This document shows, one piece after another, positions 56,390-64,000 of a stretch of DNA of 64,000 nt. The translations under genes were made by a program, and so were the position numbers. A model generated the notes under the pieces. That model did no database searches, was not told the origin of the DNA, and saw only the letters and a program-made list of their open reading frames with translations. The first letter of the stretch is position 1, and every line of letters starts with the position of its first letter. Origin of the DNA: Aspidiotus rigidus (taxonomy: Eukaryota; Arthropoda; Insecta; Hemiptera; Diaspididae); NCBI GenBank assembly GCA_035079385.1, contig JAVHKY010000011.1, positions 12,604,001 through 12,668,000 on the forward strand, written 5' to 3'.

Positions 56390-57300
56390 GTACATCTGTT
56401 TCCCATCATGAAAGTCAAACTTTTTCCGAGTTCCTTGGCGGTTGACATTTTCCCATGTCTCTCTTCCATCATATGTGTATAGTATGAAAGTCGAACTTTT
56501 TCAAGTTCCCCTCCCTTTGTAGCTCGGAGATCGAAATATTTCCAAGCTCCGTTCCCTGTTAACCAAGTCCTTATCCCTTCTTCGAACTTTTTTCAAGTTT
56601 CCTCCTATACCTCTAGCTCGGAGGAGGTCAAAATTCTAACGGGGAACCTGTTCTATGGTTTTTTTTTTTTTAAATTTGCCGTCCCCCGTCCAGTTAAAAT
56701 GGGCATAAAAAATGTTGCCTCTTTTCTTGAGCTATTTATGATAGGAGGGGAATGTTAGTAGGGAGACTTGTTTTATTTATTTTATTTATATAATTTATAT
56801 TTAATATTAAGGAGGGGACTTGCGAAATTTTGAATTCTTGTCATAATATATGACAGAAAGAGATTTTGGAAAATTCGTGTTTTCTCCCTAAAAGTCGAAT
56901 TGATAGTTCATTTTTTTAAATGGTGGTTTCCTCAATAGGCCCCCCATTACTAAAATAAACTTGACCCATGGAACAGATACTCTGCGTTCCTCGTTTAACA
57001 TCGTTATTTTCAAGTCCTTTTCCTTTCACCTAAGGCTTGGACGTCAAAATTTTTCACAAGTTCTCATCTCATCGGTTTCCTGAGGACGAAGTCTTTCTTC
57101 CATCATTTATAACTTGAAAGTCGAACTTTTTTCAAGTTCCCCATCACCTGAAGCTTGGAAGTCTTTGGTTCGTAGGTTGAAAATTTTCAAGCTCCTTTCC
57201 CATCGGGTCCCTGTTAACTAAGTCCTTCTCCAACATTTATAGCTTGAAAGTCAAAATTGAGGTTTCCCCAACAATGTTAAACGAGGAATGCAGGGAACCT
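56390..57300. repeat. dispersed repeat in reverse orientation
   Basis: Several variants of 'AAAGTCGAACTTTTTCAAGTTCCCC', the complement of the GACTTGGAAAAATTTCGAC repeat at 3.4 and 45.4 kb. Arranged as irregular tandem copies. Confidence 0.55.
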
Positions 57301-58442
57301 GTTTTATGGGTCGGATTTCTTTTAGTGGTTAGGTTCATAAGTCTATTGGAAAAACCCCTATATCAGGTGTGAAGTACCAGTTGAAAATTCTCCAGTCCAT
57401 GAATAGGGGGGAGGGGAAACTCAGAAATTTTGGGGGGTGAAAATGCAAAATTTAAGAAGCCCCTCATTTCTCTCCCGACTGTGGCTCTCCCCGTGCCAGG
57501 TCTAAAGAAGGCGTGTGGGCACATTCAAAAATGTTCTGGCATCAAGCAGAGCCAAATACCCGAAGATTGTGTTTCATGTCTTCTTACACGGCCTACATAT
57601 TCAGCTCACAAGTTCAGCTCTTGTAAGTCTAGTATAGGCTGAGTGCCCCCGCAAACTTGTATACTAAATATCAACCTATCTGACATCCGTGGCTAGTACA
57701 AGTCTGCCGGTACACAGGATTTGACTATAGCCTGCTTTCAAAATATGTTTGACTCCAGCATAGGAGAAAAGAAAATTCATTCCATCTGTTTCCCTTTAAA
57801 TCTAGGAGTTTACTCACGCCAGCTCCTCCCCTCTCCCCAACAATGAGACATTTCCAAGTCCTTTCGAGTACAATCTGCGAGTGGAATCGCATATGAATGA
57901 CCTATCTCAGAACACCCAGTATTACTTATTGACGTAAACAAAAAAAACTCGAGTGTTTTCTTTCCAAATTTTCGTGTTGCAAGTCCACCTCGCAATTCTA
58001 TCTTCTCTCGAGAATTTACGCTGGAAAGAAAAAGTCGCGTTCCCTCTACACGCTTTAATGTATTTCGTTATCGGCCCCGCGAAAGGAAAAAGCCATTCTG
58101 ACAACGTGCCGCACGTTCAATACAATTACAAAACCCTTTATGTCAGCTGTCACAAATGGTGGTTGACCGCGTGAAAGCTGGATTATGTAACTGTCACTCG
58201 AAATGTCATCACGAATCATAACTTCCATCTTTCAGAACTGTGTACTCGCCAAAGTGATATCTTTTTTAACGGATCTGTTTCTCTCAGTCGATACTTTATA
58301 CAATACGCGGGACATACGTGATTCCACTCACACGAGTATTGACGGGGGAAAAAATATTCTTTTATTCATAATATTGTTACTATAGATAGAAAAAAAAAAG
58401 TGTACAGGCCACACGATAAAAGCCACGACGCGACGTCGCACA
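57301..58442. other. no gene supported
   Basis: Short open stretches on both strands have no motif or paralogue in the window. Confidence 0.3.
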
Positions 58443-60699
58443 CACTGAGAGAAATAAACTGTAATTTTTTACCGCAGAATAGTAAAATTGAATAGAAAAT
58501 CTGTAAAATTTAATGGAAGTGCTGGAATAATCACAGCATTCTTCAGTAATTTAGGCGTTTATCAAAATTTACTCCATTGGTTTATGATTTTCTCATTCAA
58601 AAAATAGTACTGGTTCAAGAACAGAGGAGGAAAAATTACAGAATTTGATAGTATGGTACAGTTCGAGTAGTAATTATTAATTCACAGATTGTATTATTTA
58701 CAGTATACATCATGAAAGACTGTAACTAATGTTTCGATAGTATTTTTCACCGCATACACTAATCAATAAAATCAGTGCGCGATCACTATTATTTACAGAA
58801 TGTAAGTTTAAACGCGTAATTTACTTGTGAATCTGTAATTTTTCCTAAAAAAGGTAATGCAAGAAATACCTTTCGATAGCAGCATTTTTTCCTCTTAGAG
58901 CTCATTCGTAAATGGATTACAGTGGCGTAGATACGGGGGAAGGATATGGAGGATGAGTCCTTTCATTTCAATTTTTTTCTTGCTTTTTACTATATTTCTC
59001 ACTCACTTTTTTACTTGGATAAAAAAATAATGATACTTAGAAAAAACTACATCCATCGAAAAATTTTCTGTACTCGGTATGTCTCTGATCTATTATAACC
59101 CAAATTCATCAGAATTGAAGTCCAGAAAAAGATAGGAGGGAGATTACAGTGCCTGCCGTAAGAAGTCTATATCAATACAGAGTCTTGAGATTGTTGAATT
59201 CTTTTTTTTTTTTTTCTCGAATAAGGAATATCGAAAAATGATGATTGATTTTTCTGACAAAGTAGGGCTAGAAATTACTTATAAATAATCAACGACTATT
59301 CAATGAAAAACGAATAATTTTATTTGTATCAATAATTATTATTGCACGATGAAATATATCTTTTTTTTATCAATGCACAATCATTGAGACAAACTGTAAC
59401 AACTTATCAACTTTTTTCTTCAAACTTGAGTAGCCAGTAGTCGGTTATGGTACATCTATTGTCTACTTGCATTAAAAATTATATTTGTGCAGACGGGTTT
59501 TGTAAAATTAAGATACCTTAGGGTAAAAATTATGATTTTTGAGATACTAGCGGATTTTTATCAAAATGGAGATGGAGAATCCATCAAGCGATCAGCTAGC
59601 TTAGCCCATGAAAATTGGGATAATTAGAGGGGTTCAAAACAAAAAACAATCATGTACCATGGAAATATGTGTAATGATTTTTTCTCTTTCGCAATTTTCT
59701 CAAAATTAAGTTTTATGTTTTCGCAAAACCAGTCACACTTATTGATTAACTCATTTAGATAGGCAGCCTATTCTTGAAATTAATTTGTAGAAACAAAAAA
59801 TATAAAAAAATGATTTTTGCTTTTTTTAACAGATTTATTATAGGTGAACAAGCGAGATAAAATATGTAGGACACACATTTTTGTTTCAAGCTCAAGCATC
59901 TTCTTTCGTTTAGATAAACTGTTTTAGAAAAGTATACAAATGAATAGAATAATTATGTTGATTCAATGAAACAACAAAACCTAACACAAAACACAAAATA
60001 CGTAATGAAGATGAGACTTTTTTGTTTTCATTTTTTAAAGGAATATTATTTTTACTTTAATCGCTCGTGTCAAGAGGTATTTTTCTCAAAAAATAATGGT
60101 AAAGATTGCTATTGTGGGTAAAATCGCGCTTTACCATCGTAAGTTGGAAATTTTTCAATCAAAAAAATAATTCGCCACTAAAAAAGTTAATTAAACTACA
60201 GAAGTGTAACCTACCCACCTTTAAATGAAGAAATCATATGCCAACGCATGTTGGAACACAATGGCTCGAAGAAACCCGACATTCGCACCCGCATGACAGA
60301 GGTAAGTCACTTTCAGCAGGGTTAGTACTTGGATGGGTGACCGCAGTATACAGTAATACAAGTAATTGTTACAGACAAAATATAACAGGGGACGAAAAAT
60401 TACAGAATAAGATAGTAAAGTCAGAACAATTATTTTTTTCGAGATTGTACACCCTTGAATAGTAACTTTTACTTTTAGATGAGAAAATTTTACAGACCAA
60501 AACTGTAAATTGCAAACTCTCTCCACGAATGAATATTTACTTACACAAATCTGTAATTTATCCTATTCTGTATGGTTATTTTTACTTTACAACTCTGTAA
60601 TTTTTCCTGATTTTGTATGTTGTATTTACAAAATTTCTACCTTGTCACTTTTCTCAAGTACCATTTCTGTAAAAATTGCTACGAATATTTCTCTCAGTG
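58443..60699. mobile_element. 2.26-kb element with CACTGAGAGAAATA inverted ends
   Basis: The left end CACTGAGAGAAATA is inverted at the right end (TATTTCTCTCAGTG, ending 60699). Sequence near both ends repeats CTGTAATTTTT-like motifs. No transposase ORF, so non-autonomous. CACTG ends point to the CMC/CACTA-type group; that assignment is inference. It contains the 5S-like sequence at 60240-60344. Confidence 0.6.
60240..60344 (+). pseudogene. 5S rRNA-like sequence
   Basis: It begins GCCAACG and contains GTTAGTACTTGGATGGGTGA (60321-60340) plus flanking bases, matching the 3' conserved block of animal 5S rRNA over 25 nt without a mismatch; AGGTAAGTCA sits where 5S has its internal promoter. The 5' half is diverged and the 3' terminal stem is missing. 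It is a 5S pseudogene or a 5S-derived SINE (SINE3-type), not a working rRNA gene. Confidence 0.7.
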
Positions 60700-61900
60700 C
60701 ATATAAATGCGTACAAAAGAGGGAAAAAAATAGAGAGGTATAAGAATAATGAAATTTTCAACGACGTGATTTTTATCGTAAAAATGCCAATTGATACATC
60801 GTTGCCGCGTTTTAGATTATATCATAGCTTTACAGACTCCGAAAAGCATTGTGACTTTTATTCACGCTATAAACGTTTTCCAAATGGGTGCAAATTGTAC
60901 TTTGAGAATGTTGTCGAAAGAAGCTTTTCTCTTTTCTCTATGCGAAATATTTACTGGTGCCTTTCGTGAGTGGAAATATATTCTCTCCTTTCGACGTAAA
61001 TTACGTTAGTAAAAGTGAACTTGGACTTTCTTTCAGAAGTAGGTGGATAAGAACTGTTCGCATTTGTACCATTTCACGAGTGGACCTAAACACTTCCTAT
61101 ATACCCCATATTTAACTAATGGAAGAAAATATGTGAACGAGCTCGTAATGTCCTGAAATTTTTTTCCCATTCTAAAAACTATTGTAACTGCAGAATTCTG
61201 CTCTCCTCCACCAGAATATAATTCGCTCAATTCTCGGTTATGGCTCACCTATATTGTCCAACACAACTCTGTTTCATATTAAAACGCTTGACACAATTCA
61301 AACAGGAGCATTTCGAATCAGCCCAGTCAACAGCCGTGTACTGGATACGGGTATTCTTCCCTTCCGCCATTAACATCGCCTCAAATAACCGCTAAACTTC
61401 TTACTACTGTCCTACAGTGTCCTCAAATCTCTGTCTGTGAGCGTAATATTCTACCCTCACTACAACCCAGATCTCGTACATAATCTTGGATCCAATCTTG
61501 AATTCAATTTATCTCAACTCCCTTTAAATTTCACTGTTTCAATCCAGTCTGTTCTTCGACACCTCCAACCCCCACAAAAAAAGTCAACATTATCTCACTC
61601 GCCTGCTCAGGTTTAAAGCCACACCCTTGCGTCATTCTACACCACTAACTTACAAGTCATCCTCAATCGTCCAAAAAACATCCTCACGCCCTCCTTTCCT
61701 GATCATTTCTGATTTCTTCTTATCTTTCTATACTTTATCTTTACCCGCACTTATTCTTATCCGCTTACACTATTATTGAAAATTATATCGTGTGAGTGAG
61801 GTGTAAGTAGTGCACTAATGTTGAACAAGAACAGAAAGCAAACCGTCGAATGAGACCCCTCGTTAACAGAATCCAATTGTTAAAAGAAAACTACCAGTTT
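60700..61900. other. no gene supported
   Basis: Nothing recognised; AT-rich, then a C-rich plus-strand stretch at 61400-61750. Confidence 0.3.
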
Positions 61901-61929
61901 GCACCCAGGCGAAAAATCAGATTGAGGAA

Positions 61930-62830
61930 CTGAACAAGTTGGAAATCAAGAGTAACGACAAGCTGGTTTTCTTTGATGTGCCAAACATGTTTCGCTACCA
62001 TACCAAAGGAGGAACTTCTCTTCCTGCTCAGAAACAACAGATACCATGGGAATCCCTACGAACCAAAGTATGCCAAGTTGGTGGAAGAAGTTTTGAGCCA
62101 GAACTACTGCCACTTTAATAGCAAGTTTTATAGCTTGGAAATCGGACTTGCGATGGGATCACCGCTGTACCACCAATACTGGCGGAGATATTCATGAATG
62201 ATCGGAAAACAACATATTGAAGGGCAGCAAGTTCAGAAATTCGATCAAGCACTGGGCCAGATATATGTAGATGATACCTAATTGTGTGGTGAGGCACTAA
62301 TAGACAGGTGGACCTATCCTTTTGGAAATGAATGCGATGAATGAGAGCATCAAAATTTACAGTGAAAAAAGAAAAGGAGACCATCAACTATTTGGACCTT
62401 AACACTCACACTGGAGAGCAACAGGATAAAATATAACGTCTACGGAAGCCGACGCACAAAGTCACCTTCATCCCAAATGACTCCTACCACCACTGCAGGC
62501 ACTAGTTGGCGGTGATCCAGAGCTACTGCTATCGAGCAATTTCTGTCCTCAAGAACAACGAAGCGAAGAGGAAAGAAATCAGATAGTAAAGCAGATCGCA
62601 GAAGCCAATGGCTACCGGTGTGGTGAAGGGAGTCTTTGGGAAAATGGAAGCAGGAAACACTGTAACAAACCACAGTGGAGAGGAAATATGTGAAGTCATA
62701 CACGCCGAGAATCGCACAAAAAGAAGAAAACTCTGGAAACAAATGGTGATTGCAAAAGTGAATAGGAAGAAAGTCAGCCTCTTAAACGCTCTAATCACCA
62801 CGCGAAAAATAAGGATTTGATCAAAGAAAT
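61930..62830 (+). pseudogene. decayed Penelope-type reverse transcriptase
   Basis: In several plus-strand frames: KLVFFDVPNMFATIPKEEL (motif A, about 61960), SKFYSLEIGLAMGSPL (motif B, about 62125), YVDDT (about 62266, catalytic, followed by stop), TINYLDLN-like (about 62390), and a YRKPT-like remnant near 62440. The order fits Penelope-type RT, though a LINE cannot be excluded. Endonuclease not found. Many frameshifts. It is not a copy of the element at 6.65 kb. Confidence 0.65.
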
Positions 62831-62849
62831 TTCACTAACATCTACATAT

Positions 62850-63130
62850 TGGAACCCTGTTCTATGGGAGGTACTTTCGAAAATGTTTCTGACAGAAACT
62901 GACCTATACTAATGAAGGTTGGATGAAAAACTTTCAATCTCTCTAAAACCTGTCCTATGGGGGGGTCTTTTCGAATATTTTGGCGTCCTGCTGTTTGACA
63001 GAAACTGATCTAGTCTAATGAATGGAAAACTTTTAAACTCTCGCATGGGGGGTCTTATCGAAAATTGTGACCTCTCACCGTCTGACAGAAACTGATCTTT
63101 TCTAATGAAAGTAGCTGTCGGTTTCAATCA
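62850..63130. repeat. three-copy imperfect tandem repeat
   Basis: TGACAGAAACTGAYCT at about 62890, 62996 and 63083, each preceded by CTATGGG- or ATGGGG-type sequence; unit about 90-106 bp. Confidence 0.65.
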
Positions 63131-64000
63131 TGTTTTTGGAAGCAACAAATGGACGCATGATATCCCTCACCATGAGACAACCTCATATCGGCTTCATAAC
63201 ATGAAGGTAAAGTGATAACACGAAACCTTACTGGAAGTATAGTTGAAATAATTCGGTTACTTAGTTACTCGACCACTTTTTTCATACGAAATTGATTTTA
63301 GATCGTGAGAATAAAGATATCGCATTAGAGGAAGTAGTTGAAATAATTAGATAACCGAAGCCTGCTCGACCGCAATTTGTGTGCCATGTGGTCGAGTGAG
63401 TAACTTATCGATATATTTGAACTACTTGATAATATAGATACTACAACTATAAATTGTGAATATTAGTTCGAATTCTACACAAAGCTTTCTCATCAAATTA
63501 GTTGGCCAACCATACGATTGAACATCATAGCGCATATTCTGGCAGCTAATCAGGATTTCCACCTCCTAGAAATACATATGTTTTGATTCCTGACATTTTT
63601 CATGTCTTTACTGGGCCGCATCCCCTAACTGCCCTTCACCCATATCTACCCCGTGAGTGATTCAGAAATCTGCGAGTTCACCCGGCCTATAGTTGGTACT
63701 AGAGCAATGTACTGAAGTTGTACTAGATTTATATTAGGTCTAAGATTCTCTATACTAGGTCTAAACAATGCTAGGCCTCTATTAGGCTACAGTTTAGCTA
63801 GTATAAACCTCGCATACTCCTGAGCAGGTCTTCCTAGTATAGCTTTATGCTAGGCTTATACTAGATCTATACACTTTTGTACAGTCAGCATGGTAGACAG
63901 GCTTCCTATCCCATTGAACCACGTCGACCGTCGATTTTAGATCGATTTTGAGTCATAGGCGATGTTGACTCAAAGTCGACTAAAAGTCTACGTCAAATCG
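63131..64000. other. intergenic with short palindromic repeats
   Basis: GGTTACTTAGTTACTCGACCAC (about 63252) is inverted near 63398 (GTGGTCGAGTGAGTAAC). 63700-63880 is dense in TATACTAG/CTAGTATA-type palindromes, as at 52220-52285. No gene supported. Confidence 0.4.

Noticed and set aside
61033..61248. Minus-strand open frame of 71 codons
   Set aside because: No ATG context, motif or paralogue; length is expected by chance.

Overview
The window looks like nuclear DNA of an arthropod, most likely an insect. Introns are short (57 to about 130 nt) with GT-AG borders, intergenic DNA is AT-rich, and the mobile elements are of eukaryotic types: two Penelope-like elements, two LINE 3' fragments, hAT, piggyBac-like and foldback MITEs, and a MULE-type SWIM fragment. 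No bacterial operon, ribosome binding site, CRISPR array or intact tRNA/rRNA gene was seen. The organism call is inference. A gene family made of symmetric small exons would fit a plant-feeding hemipteran, whose BICYCLE effectors have that architecture.

Layout. 1-6.6 kb holds decayed copies of a multi-exon gene family. 6.65-9.22 kb is a Penelope-like element with inverted terminal repeats. 9.24-9.88 kb is a MULE-type SWIM zinc-finger fragment split by a MITE. 10.4-11.5 kb is another decayed family copy. 11.6-12.4 kb is an antisense LINE fragment. 12.47-15.5 kb is a second copy of 4.1-6.5 kb, broken by a 3' Jockey-type LINE fragment. 16.5-44.4 kb is a mosaic tandem array of the same family. 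44.7-45.6 kb is foldback DNA. 46.4-55.7 kb carries three related single-exon ORFs (A and B on plus, C on minus) among duplicated repeats. 56-64 kb is repeat-rich: a 2.26-kb CACTG-ended element containing 5S-rRNA-like sequence, a decayed Penelope-type RT and tandem repeats.

The main result is the 16.5-44.4 kb array. In eight units the 3' end of the gene can be modelled as short exons b (103 nt), c (57 nt) and d (169-181 nt). Length changes in exons b and d of the intact copies are multiples of three, exon c is always 57 nt, and intron length changes are not multiples of three. That pattern indicates protein-coding selection. A sister gene at 26.9-27.6 kb has exons of 56, 174 and 72 nt, all with a one-base/two-base codon split. 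The protein matched no family I recognise.

Every unit also carries two RNA-type hairpins. H1 (about 55-65 nt) starts at the stop codon. H2 (about 84 nt) holds a GTAAGT-type splice-donor sequence in its right arm. Both keep their pairing through paired base changes between copies. Function is unknown; 3'-UTR control, splice control or small-RNA precursors are all possible.
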